A DNA stretch of 64,000 nucleotides, taken from an uncultured Draconibacterium sp. Its GTDB lineage: Bacteria > Bacteroidota > Bacteroidia > Bacteroidales > Prolixibacteraceae. Numbering within the stretch: position 1 is the first letter of the stretch; each line of letters starts with the position of its first letter. Position numbers and translations under genes: made by a program. Positions 26,370 through 35,244 of this stretch are shown in pieces. The notes beneath the pieces are model-generated. The model was given only the letters and a program-made list of their open reading frames with translations. It had not been told where the DNA came from and ran no database searches. Location of the stretch: the NCBI RefSeq assembly GCF_963677575.1, contig NZ_OY782038.1:2731501-2795500 (forward strand), in the 5' to 3' direction.

Positions 26370-28013
26370 TTAATCGTAATTCGGATTCTGTTGCATATCT
26401 CCCTGACAAAGGTCAATTTGGGTTTGAGGAATAGGTTGGTATTCGTTTTTACCAGCTGTAAAATAAGCGTTTGTAAGATGAGACCGCTTCAATTTTTCGG
26501 TATCGAAGTAGTTATTCATTACATCAGCAGCAATACCCCAACGAACCAGGTCGAAAAAGCGATGACCTTCCTGGGCAAACTCCAAACGACGTTCCATCTG
26601 CAAAGCTTCAACAGCTTCGCTCTTATTCGCAAACGAATCGTATGTATTAATCAAATAATTAGCTGCATCTTCTGAACCATCAACTGTTTGTACATATTGA
26701 CTGTTTTTGGCACGCTCGCGAATCCTATTAATATACGTACGGCCTTCGTCAAGATTTCCCAACTGAATTTCAGCTTCAGCTTTCCAAAGAAGCACATCGG
26801 CATATCGGATTATGTAGTAGTTAAGCGCTGACACATAAGGCCAAACAGTTAAGAAGTAAGGTGAATTCTTCGAAATCATCCTCTTCTTAGGGCTAAACGG
26901 GCCATAAACGGTAGCTTCACGTGGAGTCCAGTCATAAATTCCCAAATCAAGGTAAGGAATTCCCGGGCGCGCCAAGGTATGATCAATACGAGGATCAAGA
27001 TAATCTTCATCAGTTACATCCACATCATCAAAAGTTGGCAAGCCGTTTTCATCTGTACGGTATGCGTTCACCAAGTTCTGCGACGGACGAAGAAATCCAT
27101 AGGCTGCATATGGCCCACCCGGAGGCATTAATCGATCACCAATACTTCCGTTGTAGTTACTTGGCGAACCATCGTTTATAGTTTGCTGAACTGAAAAAAC
27201 TATTTCCTGTCCATTGTCGTTTTCCGGAAGAAAAACATGCTGAAAATCGGGTTCCAAATCGTATTTTCCGGAACCAATTACCTCATCGGCAGCACTTTTT
27301 GCTTCGCTCCATTTGCTTTCAAAAATATAGCACTTAGCCAAATAAGCTTTGGCAGCCATTTTTGTTGGACGCCCCGGATCATCCTGTGAATTTGGAAGCG
27401 TATTATAAGCTGCAGTAAAGTCAGCTTCAATTTTTGCCCACTGCTCATCGCTCGTTAAATCAGTATTTGCAACATGATAAAATTGTTCTTTGGTTTCAAC
27501 AGTTTCATCTACCCAACAAATATTACCGTAAATCTTTTTAGCTTCAAAATGATAGTGACCTCGCAAAAACTGCATTTCGGCAATGCGCTGCGCTTTTAAC
27601 GAAGAATCAAAATCTTTTGACTCATTCAGCAAACGAATAGCATTATTTGCACGACGAATTCCTTCGTATAACGCAAGCCATTTTCTTTCGATATCCATTA
27701 CGGTAGGATCGGTTGCAAAAATCTCCATTAAATGAATCTGGTTTTGGTCGCCGGTTCCACCGCCACCTTTATATGCGTCGTCTGAAACCACATCTCCAAA
27801 ATTCCAATTTGAGGCTGGTGAGTTAAAAGCATTCGACGCCTCATCAAACTGACCGTTTAAAACGGCATAGGCTGAAATTACTGTGCCTTCAATGTTTTCA
27901 GGAGTTAGAATCTGCTCCGGAGTTAACTCCCCAATGGGTGTCTCTTCCAGAAAGCTTTCTGAACAGCTTGCCAATACAAGCGATACTAAAAGTATATATA
28001 CTATCTTTTTCAT
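26370..28013 (-). CDS. SusD/RagB family nutrient-binding outer-membrane lipoprotein
   Basis: The protein has 547 residues with lipobox Cys17 (VLASCSESFLEE). The SusD N-terminal opening (FLEETPIGELTPEQIL), TPR-like helices (KMAAKAYLAKCYIFESKWSEAKSAADEVI) and the C-terminal RagB motif (YPIPQTQIDLCQGDMQQNPNY-like, here YQPIPQ...) are typical. It caps the barrel of the SusC partner and binds the substrate at the cell surface. The start is 30 bases after the susC stop. No glycosidase, peptidase or sulfatase gene is nearby, so the ligand cannot be inferred. Confidence 0.93.
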   Translation of the reverse strand: MKKIVYILLVSLVLASCSESFLEETPIGELTPEQILTPENIEGTVISAYAVLNGQFDEASNAFNSPASNWNFGDVVSDDAYKGGGGTGDQNQIHLMEIFATDPTVMDIERKWLALYEGIRRANNAIRLLNESKDFDSSLKAQRIAEMQFLRGHYHFEAKKIYGNICWVDETVETKEQFYHVANTDLTSDEQWAKIEADFTAAYNTLPNSQDDPGRPTKMAAKAYLAKCYIFESKWSEAKSAADEVIGSGKYDLEPDFQHVFLPENDNGQEIVFSVQQTINDGSPSNYNGSIGDRLMPPGGPYAAYGFLRPSQNLVNAYRTDENGLPTFDDVDVTDEDYLDPRIDHTLARPGIPYLDLGIYDWTPREATVYGPFSPKKRMISKNSPYFLTVWPYVSALNYYIIRYADVLLWKAEAEIQLGNLDEGRTYINRIRERAKNSQYVQTVDGSEDAANYLINTYDSFANKSEAVEALQMERRLEFAQEGHRFFDLVRWGIAADVMNNYFDTEKLKRSHLTNAYFTAGKNEYQPIPQTQIDLCQGDMQQNPNYD

Positions 28014-28043
28014 CGTTTTTAAAATTTAATCGTTTGTGGATAA

Positions 28044-31000
28044 TTAGAAACCAACATTTACACCAATCAGGAAAGTACGTGCTGTAGGATATAAACCACG
28101 GTCTACACCGATATCGAGGTTACGCGAGTCGGAACTATAACTTTGAAGCCCTACTTCTGGATCCATTCCTTTGTAGCCGGTAATGGTAAATAAGTTTTGT
28201 GCCTGAACATAAACACGCAGGTTACTGCTGTGAATTTTTTTGGCAAATTCTTTGAAGTTATAACCGACGGTAAGTGTTTTTAATCGCATATAAGAACCAT
28301 CAGACACAAAGTACGATGATGGACGAATATTGTTGTTTGGATCGTCTAACGACAAACGCGGAACTGATGCACCGGCATTACTTTCGCTCCAGGCATCGGT
28401 AGTACGTGCAAATTTGTTGTAAGCCGATGAATTGAAGAAATCGCCCATATAACGTGTCATGTCGTAAATATCGTTCCCGATACTTCCATTAAAGAAAGCC
28501 TGTACATCAAAGTTTTTGTAGTTGAACCCAAGATTCAAACCAAAAGTCAAATCCGGGTGTGGGCTTCCAATAAAAGTACGGTCTTCACCATCAAGTACAC
28601 CATCGCCCGAGACATCCTCAAATTTTAAGTCGCCAGGCTGTGCATTTGGCTGCACCTTGTGCGCATCAATCTCAGTCTGGTTTTGGAAAATTCCAAGGCT
28701 CTTATATCCGTAAAACGAAGCGATTGGTTGTCCAACAACTGAACGTGAAGTCTCCTGATCGAAGTTTACACTGTGTAAATACGAGCTAGGCATAGCGATG
28801 AAGTTAACGTCATCTGGTAAATCTGTTAACTCGTTTTTCACATGCGCCAGATTCAAATTAGCATTCCATGAGAAATCACCGTTCTGTTCGCTTTGGTAGT
28901 CAAATACCAATTCGAAACCTTTGTTTTCCATTTCACCAACATTATCCCAAACTGTCTGAATTGTTCCTCCGGCAATTGGAGGAAGCGGACGCTCCAACAA
29001 CAGATCTTCTGTTTTTTTGATAAAGTAATCGGCAGTGATGGTGAATCGATTATCGATTAAACCAAGATCAACACCAAAGTTTGTTTGTGTTGAAGTTTCC
29101 CATTTCAGATCCGGATTTCCATTTCGGGTTTGCGAATAACCTGTACTTACTGAAGTCTGGTCTCCGTTAATTGCATAATTTGAGTGAGTAGTATTTGAAT
29201 AGTAACTCTCGATTGTGGCATAAGCAGGAACATCCTGGTTACCATTTTGTCCCCAACCAAAACGTAATTTCAAATTGCTGATTTTGTCCGTATTGAAGAA
29301 ATCTTCCTGGCTAACTCTCCAACCAGCCGACAGCGCGGGGAAGTTGCCCCATTTATTATTTCCTAGTTTAGAAGAACCGTCACGACGGAAAGTGAATGCG
29401 AATAAATAACGATCTGCATAATTATAATCTACCTTTCCGAAGTATGAAACCAAAGATGAGCTTGATCCTGATCCTGAGTTCTTCTGAGTTCCTGAATCAC
29501 CTGCATCAAGGTAACGGAAGTTATCATCTTCGTAGGCAAATCCTTCACGCGAAGCAGAAAAAACTTCGTAATTTGTTTCAATGGCTTCAATACCGGCAAA
29601 TCCATCAATTTTGTGTTTATCAAACTCTTTTGAATAGTTTAAAGTATTGGTCCAAATCCAGGTAAACTTTTTACTGTTAGTGGTTGATAATGTACTAATA
29701 GTTGTTGGATTTTGAGCTCCTGTTTCCTGGTATTTGGGGTCAAAATTACGGAAGTAGTAATCGCTGAAATCGACACCAAAATTAGATTTGGCTTTCAATC
29801 CATCAACAATTTCCAGCTCTGCATAGGCGTTGCCAAATATTTTCAGGCGCTTTCTGGTATCATCCCGGCTATAATACAAACTTGCCAGTGGGTTGCGCAT
29901 GTCATTAATGAAAGCTCCTGCATAATTTCCATCCAGATCTTTTACCGGGGCAACTGAAGGATATTTATAGGCCGAATAAACAACACTACTCAAAGCATGG
30001 TTAGTAGTAGCTTGTGTTGACCAACTGTGAGATACAGAAAGATTTTCGGCAATGGTCAAACGGTCGAAAAACTTATATTCTGAATTCAAACGGGCTGTTA
30101 TCCTTTTAAAATCGGTATATTTTACAATACCTTCCTGATCGAAATAGCCAACCGAAAAAGTCTGGTTCGAATTATCACTTCCTTTCGATAAACTCAGATT
30201 ATAAGACTGTACCAATGCACTCTGCATAATTTCATCTACCCAATTCACATCAGCCGATGGAACACGGTTGTTTGCATCCAGGTATTCGGGAATCACAGCT
30301 GTTGAACCTGTTCCGTATATATCGCTCGAAGGCATTTTCCCATCATTATAATGGGCCTCCCATAACATATCGCCATATTCCTGTGCATTTAATACATCAA
30401 GTTTTTTTGCTGCAGTTTGTATCCCGTTATAGGCATCAAAATGAATTTGAGGTTCACCTTGTTTTCCCTTTTTAGTGGTAATAATTACAACTCCGTTTGC
30501 TGCACGCGAACCGTAAATCGACGCAGAAGAAGCATCTTTCAGTATTTGCAGTGATTCGATATCATTCGGGTTAATCAGGTTAATTCCTGATTCAACAGGA
30601 ACTCCATCAATAACATAAAGCGGATCGTTGTTACGAATGGTACTATACCCACGCACACGAACGGCAACACCACCACCGGGACTGTTATCACTTACAACGT
30701 TCACGCCGGCCATGTGTCCCTGCATCATTTGATCAACACCGGCAACCGGTTCACTTATCAAATCATCAACTTTAACAGTAGCTACAGCTCCTGTTAAATC
30801 CTTTTTTTGCTGAACGGCATAACCAATAGCAACCACTTCTGACAGGTTAATTGCTTCTTCCCGAAGCGTAACATTTATTTGGCTTTGGTTGCCAATAACG
30901 ATTTCCTGATTTTGCATTCCTACAAAGGAGAATACAAGAACTTCAGCACTCACAGGGACTTCAACAGTATAATTTCCATCAAAATCGGTGGTTACACCGG

Positions 31001-31481
31001 TTGTTGTTCCTTTAATTATAATAGATACTCCTGGTAAAGGCAAGCCTTTTAAATCGGTTACCTTTCCTGTAATCGATTTTGTTTGTGGTTGAACAGAAAC
31101 AAAATCTTCTGTATTAGCCTCACCGGTTGCCTCTTTACGGATTGCAATAGTATTGTTAACCTGGCGAAAAGCTAATCCTGTTTGATTGGCAACTTCTGAC
31201 AAGAAGTCAAATACTGATCCATCAATAATATCACATGTAACACGATAATTTTCTTTTGAGATTTGCTGATCCTCGTAGAAAAATTTGTAATCGGTTTGCT
31301 TTTCAATCTCCCCGATTATCTGATCTAAATGTTTAATTTTCCTTTCGAGAGTGATGTTTGAGCTCTTAATTCCCTGCCCATTTGAATTGGAGGAGAAGGC
31401 TAAACTTGTAAAAAGCGTCATTATTAGCACTAAACACGTTAAATTCATTGCCGCTTTTTTAAAATTATGGTAATTCTTCAT
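28044..31481 (-). CDS. SusC/RagA TonB-linked outer-membrane transporter with STN domain
   Basis: The protein has 1145 residues. A signal peptide of about 36 residues is followed by an STN/secretin-like signalling domain (about 44-117: LDQIIGEIEKQTDYKFFYEDQ...NNTIAIRK). A CarboxypepD_reg domain follows at about 137-215 (ITGKVTDLKGLPLPGVSIII), then the plug (about 220-335, with DPLYVIDGVPV and SASIYGSRAANGVVIITTKKG) and the barrel. The STN domain allows contact with the FecR anti-sigma factor encoded next to it. Together with SusD it imports an oligomeric nutrient. It is probably co-transcribed with susD and the ydcF-like gene. Confidence 0.95.
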   Translation of the reverse strand: MKNYHNFKKAAMNLTCLVLIMTLFTSLAFSSNSNGQGIKSSNITLERKIKHLDQIIGEIEKQTDYKFFYEDQQISKENYRVTCDIIDGSVFDFLSEVANQTGLAFRQVNNTIAIRKEATGEANTEDFVSVQPQTKSITGKVTDLKGLPLPGVSIIIKGTTTGVTTDFDGNYTVEVPVSAEVLVFSFVGMQNQEIVIGNQSQINVTLREEAINLSEVVAIGYAVQQKKDLTGAVATVKVDDLISEPVAGVDQMMQGHMAGVNVVSDNSPGGGVAVRVRGYSTIRNNDPLYVIDGVPVESGINLINPNDIESLQILKDASSASIYGSRAANGVVIITTKKGKQGEPQIHFDAYNGIQTAAKKLDVLNAQEYGDMLWEAHYNDGKMPSSDIYGTGSTAVIPEYLDANNRVPSADVNWVDEIMQSALVQSYNLSLSKGSDNSNQTFSVGYFDQEGIVKYTDFKRITARLNSEYKFFDRLTIAENLSVSHSWSTQATTNHALSSVVYSAYKYPSVAPVKDLDGNYAGAFINDMRNPLASLYYSRDDTRKRLKIFGNAYAELEIVDGLKAKSNFGVDFSDYYFRNFDPKYQETGAQNPTTISTLSTTNSKKFTWIWTNTLNYSKEFDKHKIDGFAGIEAIETNYEVFSASREGFAYEDDNFRYLDAGDSGTQKNSGSGSSSSLVSYFGKVDYNYADRYLFAFTFRRDGSSKLGNNKWGNFPALSAGWRVSQEDFFNTDKISNLKLRFGWGQNGNQDVPAYATIESYYSNTTHSNYAINGDQTSVSTGYSQTRNGNPDLKWETSTQTNFGVDLGLIDNRFTITADYFIKKTEDLLLERPLPPIAGGTIQTVWDNVGEMENKGFELVFDYQSEQNGDFSWNANLNLAHVKNELTDLPDDVNFIAMPSSYLHSVNFDQETSRSVVGQPIASFYGYKSLGIFQNQTEIDAHKVQPNAQPGDLKFEDVSGDGVLDGEDRTFIGSPHPDLTFGLNLGFNYKNFDVQAFFNGSIGNDIYDMTRYMGDFFNSSAYNKFARTTDAWSESNAGASVPRLSLDDPNNNIRPSSYFVSDGSYMRLKTLTVGYNFKEFAKKIHSSNLRVYVQAQNLFTITGYKGMDPEVGLQSYSSDSRNLDIGVDRGLYPTARTFLIGVNVGF

Positions 31482-31587
31482 ATTTTTGAATGTTTTTACA
31501 ATTAATAGTTGTTTAAACTGCTACAGTTGAAGCGGACCTGAGAAATCATCTTCAATGGGTAGCAAAAAAATTATTTTAGAACAGTAA

Positions 31588-31632
31588 CCCATTTTTTGGT
31601 GTTGCTGTTCTTTTTTTTGGTTCTGCTGCTAG
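31588..31632 (-). other. Possible weak terminator after fecR
   Basis: On the minus strand AGAACAG and CTGTTCT enclose about 20 nt and are followed by an A/T-rich tract with seven T. It lies between the fecR stop (31664) and the susC start (31481), and could separate regulator and transporter transcripts. Confidence 0.4.
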
Positions 31633-31663
31633 ATTTATTCCATATTGTTTTTTCTTTTGGTTA

Positions 31664-32689
31664 TTAAATAGATTTGTTAAGTATTATCTCGTTTCCTTCT
31701 ATTTCGTAATCAACATTAAGTGAGAAGGCCATTGTTTTTAAAATTGAAGTTAGGTTTTCATTGGTGTATTCTCCGCTCACTGTTTTTGTAAGTACCTCTG
31801 GAGCATTAACAATAATTTTAACATTATACCATCTTTCCAACTGCTTTATCATCTCACCAACGTTGGTTTTATCGAAGTATAGCGTTCCGTCCATCCACTT
31901 AATAAAGTCTTCAGACCTGACATCCCGTTTAATTATTTTCCCGGTAGATTTCTGAAAATAAACCTGTTCGTTTGGAGTGATAATATACTCTTCTACCTCT
32001 GAGCTAACTTTTACCTTTCCTGATACCACAGTCACTAATGCAAAGTCATCATCTTCAAAAGCTTTTACATCAAAAGAAGTCCCCAGTACCGAAATATCGA
32101 GATCACCGGTTTGAATAATAAATGGTTTATTCTCATCACGTGCCACATCAAAAAATGCTTGTCCGCGCAAACTTACTCTTCGGGTTTTTCCGGTAAACTT
32201 TTCATCAAAACAGATTTTACTACCGGCATTTAACTTTACCTGAGATCCATCTGATAAAGTAACATTCGAAAGTTCACCATATCCGGTACTCTTTTGAAGC
32301 TGGGTGTTGTTTTCTGCAGTTAATTCATAAGAATCAGAACCGTTGTTTTTCAGGGTATTCCATACAAGGGTAATTGAAACTGCCAAAACCAACACAGCCG
32401 CAATTCTTATAAAAGTCGATTGAAAAAATCGTGTATTCTTATTACTTGTGAATCGTTCTTTTCTTTTTGCCGTTTGAAGAACTTTTCGAGCTTCGTTTTC
32501 AATTCCTTCCGTAGAGCCGGTAGAATTATTTTCATCTATCATTATATTGACATAAGCATCGAATAAATGATCAAAGTTTTTATGAATATCCTTTTTGTCA
32601 AATTCTTTTACAAACTCCTCATATTCCTCCCTGGAACATTCCTTCCGCAGGTATTTGTAAAACAATTCTAACTTCCTTCTCTCTTCCAT
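31664..32689 (-). CDS. FecR-family anti-sigma factor
   Basis: The protein has 341 residues. The N-terminal cytoplasmic part (about 1-90) is acidic and contains the helical anti-sigma segment (FYKYLRKECSREEYEEFVKEF). One membrane helix follows at about 92-112 (FIRIAAVLVLAVSITLVW). The periplasmic FecR domain is at about 125-240 (VTLSDGSQVKLNAGSKICFDEKF...GQAFFDVARDENKPFIIQT) and a C-terminal DUF4974/STN-like domain at about 265-340 (TNVGEMIKQLERWYNVKIIV). It should hold the ECF sigma factor at 33053 inactive until the SusC STN domain signals ligand. Confidence 0.93.
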   Translation of the reverse strand: MEERRKLELFYKYLRKECSREEYEEFVKEFDKKDIHKNFDHLFDAYVNIMIDENNSTGSTEGIENEARKVLQTAKRKERFTSNKNTRFFQSTFIRIAAVLVLAVSITLVWNTLKNNGSDSYELTAENNTQLQKSTGYGELSNVTLSDGSQVKLNAGSKICFDEKFTGKTRRVSLRGQAFFDVARDENKPFIIQTGDLDISVLGTSFDVKAFEDDDFALVTVVSGKVKVSSEVEEYIITPNEQVYFQKSTGKIIKRDVRSEDFIKWMDGTLYFDKTNVGEMIKQLERWYNVKIIVNAPEVLTKTVSGEYTNENLTSILKTMAFSLNVDYEIEGNEIILNKSI

Positions 32690-33052
32690 TAAATAACCTT
32701 TTACAACCTATATACTTGTTTGAAGAAGAAAGGGACTAGCGAGAATTCATTTTTATTTTTACAATCACACAGATACCTATATATCACACATTACACGTAA
32801 CGCAAAAATTGAACAAAGAAAATACATAATCAGAACTATTATTATGCTGAAGATAATTTGGGATATTGTAACCAGATGTTAAGAAGATAAAAACGGAACT
32901 GAATGTCCGCAATCAATTACAAACAAAAATCACCCGGAACCTGTTTCAGGGTCTGCTTTCTAAGTGGATGATTATAGATTCAAAAAGATGCTGAAACAAG
33001 TTCAGCATGACGTACTGGTATAAAAATATTGTAAAACGTATATTCAAAAAAG
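32690..33052. other. Gap between sigma factor and fecR with paired REP units
   Basis: The gap is 363 bases with no gene. It contains two related palindromic units in inverted orientation, 32931-32954 (CACCCGGAACCTGTTTCAGG...) and 32987-33012 (GATGCTGAAACAAGTTCAGC...). Each can fold on itself and they can pair with each other. The unit resembles the GCTGAAACAAGTTCAGCATGACG-type palindromes common in Bacteroidota genomes. This long spacer is unusual between an ECF sigma factor and its FecR partner, which are mostly adjacent. Confidence 0.6.
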
Positions 33053-33670
33053 CTAAACGAAAAAGAATAGCAGAAGGGAATACATGGCAATCTCTCCGTA
33101 TTTTCCAATAACTTCTTTAAGGTATTTAAGCGAGTCAACCATATGGTTCTTCACTGTATTTTTAGAGATACCCAATTCTTCTGCAATTTCGCTATGGGAT
33201 TTTCCTTTGAGTTTGGCCAATTCAAATATGGCTCGTTTTCTTGAACTTAATTGTTTTAATGCCGAATCAATGAGTTCATCAAGTTCAATCGAAACGAGTG
33301 CCTCTTCAGTATCGTTTCCGGCTTCACTAAAATTAAGCCAACGTTGCTCGATTATCTGTCGGTTTTTTGCTGTTTCTTTAAAAAAATCATAAGCCTTATT
33401 TCGGGCGCTTGTCATTAAATATGATGAGAAAGACTTATCAGGATCAATATTTTTTCGATTTAACCACACGGCAACAAAAACTTCCTGAACAATATCATCT
33501 GTTAGCGTAGAATCGTTAATGAACGTTTGAATAAATTTACACAACACGGGTTTGTATTGTGCATACAATTTTTCAAATGCCTCTTCATTACCGCTGATAA
33601 ATTGTTGAATAAGTTGTTTTCTCAAAACGTAAACGTTAATTGTTTCGTTGGTAAAAATAGAGGTATTCAA
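33053..33670 (-). CDS. ECF-type RNA polymerase sigma-70 factor
   Basis: The protein has 205 residues. Region 2 is at about 25-95 (GNEEAFEKLYAQYKPVLCKFIQTFI, DIVQEVFVAVW, SSYLMTSARNKAYDFF). Region 4 is at about 130-190 (LDELIDSALKQLSSRKRAIFELAKLKGKSHSEIAEELGISKNTVKNHM). A short hydrophobic C-terminal tail (IAMYSLLLFFFV) is typical of Bacteroidota SusCD-linked ECF factors. It should direct transcription of the susC-susD-ydcF-like operon downstream of fecR. An in-frame Met only 3 residues from the 5' end offers no better start. Confidence 0.93.
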   Translation of the reverse strand: MNTSIFTNETINVYVLRKQLIQQFISGNEEAFEKLYAQYKPVLCKFIQTFINDSTLTDDIVQEVFVAVWLNRKNIDPDKSFSSYLMTSARNKAYDFFKETAKNRQIIEQRWLNFSEAGNDTEEALVSIELDELIDSALKQLSSRKRAIFELAKLKGKSHSEIAEELGISKNTVKNHMVDSLKYLKEVIGKYGEIAMYSLLLFFFV

Positions 33671-34291
33671 TGTGCATTCTGTTACGGTTCTGTTAAAATT
33701 TTATTAGACTTTTTTTTAATAGGTTTGCAAAAATTAGCCTACAAATACAAACAATTTGAATAGAATAAACTGTACAGATTAGCCTACCAGAGAGGTAATA
33801 GAACTGTTTATTAAAAAGACAGAGGATTATTTTCGGATGGTTAGTGAACAAAATAAATAGATAACTTTTTTTGAAACGTTTGTAAGATGTTTTTCCTGTT
33901 GGCATCAATTACTTTGCATAATCATCAAACAACACGATATGTTGTGCAATTTGTATGTAACTATTTTCGCTCACAAAAAGAATCTCATCATCTTATTTGA
34001 AAGATCAGTAACAAAGCGCAACCTTGTCAAAGCGAACAAAAGAAGCAATTAACGAATATTTAAAGATTTTGCATATACATGTCAAAAAAAAGCTACTAAC
34101 GATTATTCCGGTTATGAATACCTGATAAAGAAGAATGAAAAGATGGTTTTGTATCAATCCTGTCCTAAATAATTAGAATAGGATTGATACAAAAATCCTA
34201 ATTCAATAACTTTCATTTAATGCTACGAAAAATTTGCAGCAAAATTATAAATGATAAGTTACAGCGAAATTAAAACTAAAAAACAGTAATT
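33671..34291. other. Intergenic region with a perfect 15-bp inverted repeat
   Basis: These 621 bases hold no gene that I can support. The inverted repeat TTTTGTATCAATCCT at 34147-34161 with its exact complement at 34180-34194 encloses further partial pairing and lies about 100 bases after the stop of the Cys-rich protein gene. It probably marks the 3' end of that operon. The rest is AT-rich and would carry the promoter of the sigma factor gene. Confidence 0.55.
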
Positions 34292-35224
34292 TTACGGTTG
34301 AGCAGTCCAATCTACGGGCAAACCTCTCATTTCAATATTACCTTCGTCCCCGATATTAAGCTTTACATAATCCAATTTCTGAACTGTTGGCAATATTTTT
34401 TCAAAAGTAACTATTGATTTTATAAAAACGCCTGTTGGGAAATCCTTACAATCTCCTGCACAACTTGATGACTCATAAGAATTACCATCAACATCCACTG
34501 CCATTGATTTTCCCGAGCATGATCCTCCTATACATAATTTTTTATTCGTTGATTTATTCTTCAACTTTAAAACGATTTCTATACTCTGTTTAACAGAGTC
34601 GCCATAGCACCCCACCAACTCAGCATCAAATTCGGAAGCAATGGAATTACTCAACAAACCATCATTCTCGGCAACTTCCGACGTGTTCTGATTTTGCTCT
34701 ACAGCAGCAACGTCCCATTGCACAGGAATATTCCGGATTTCCACCTCTCCCTTATCTCCAATATTGAACTTCAGCGATTCTAAATACGAAACATCCGGGA
34801 GAATTTTCTCGAAGCTGATATTTACTTTTACCGGAACATTTGTAGGAAAATCCTTACAATCTCCTGCACAATAAGCCGATTTATAGGAGTTCCCTTCGCT
34901 ATCAATTGCGGTTGTATTACCGGTACAAGATCCGCCAACACATAATCTTTCGTTAGTAGCTTTATTTGTAATTTTTAATACTACATCAAATGTTTGTGCT
35001 GCCGAACTTCCTGTACAACTAACAAACTCAACCTTAAAAGTTGACGACAAGGAATTAACCATAAACAATTCGTCAGTCATATTAATTCCAGTGGTTGCCT
35101 CACCAACTTTTTTCATAAATGATCCAAACTTTGATTTTTTCTTATGTTTCGTATTATCCTGACCAAACACAGTAGTGACAGCGCACAAACTAGCCACTAA
35201 TACCATAATAATATACTTTCTCAT
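34292..35224 (-). CDS. Exported protein with two Cys-rich DUF4352-like repeats, unrecognised family
   Basis: The protein has 310 residues with a signal peptide (MVLVASLCAVTTVFGQ). Two copies of a beta-sandwich-like unit lie at about 57-170 and 193-306. Each has the same cysteine pattern: a first Cys in VSCTG or VGCYG, then LC-GGSC-G, then CAGDCKDFPT, then SFEKILP or TFEKILP and a final IP-V-W or LP-V-W strand. This spacing suggests disulfides or a metal site. The strand order and the D-x-x-G-N-x-Y motif resemble DUF4352 immunoglobulin-like domains, which is an inference. It follows the T9SS peptidase gene by 20 bases and is the last gene of the operon. Confidence 0.7.
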   Translation of the reverse strand: MRKYIIMVLVASLCAVTTVFGQDNTKHKKKSKFGSFMKKVGEATTGINMTDELFMVNSLSSTFKVEFVSCTGSSAAQTFDVVLKITNKATNERLCVGGSCTGNTTAIDSEGNSYKSAYCAGDCKDFPTNVPVKVNISFEKILPDVSYLESLKFNIGDKGEVEIRNIPVQWDVAAVEQNQNTSEVAENDGLLSNSIASEFDAELVGCYGDSVKQSIEIVLKLKNKSTNKKLCIGGSCSGKSMAVDVDGNSYESSSCAGDCKDFPTGVFIKSIVTFEKILPTVQKLDYVKLNIGDEGNIEMRGLPVDWTAQP

Positions 35225-35244
35225 TTTTCCTTTTTTGATTTTAT

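Noticed and set aside
34147..34194. Canonical terminator after the Cys-rich protein gene
   Set aside because: The 15-bp inverted repeat is perfect but has no T-run on the leaving side, so it is listed only as an inverted repeat.
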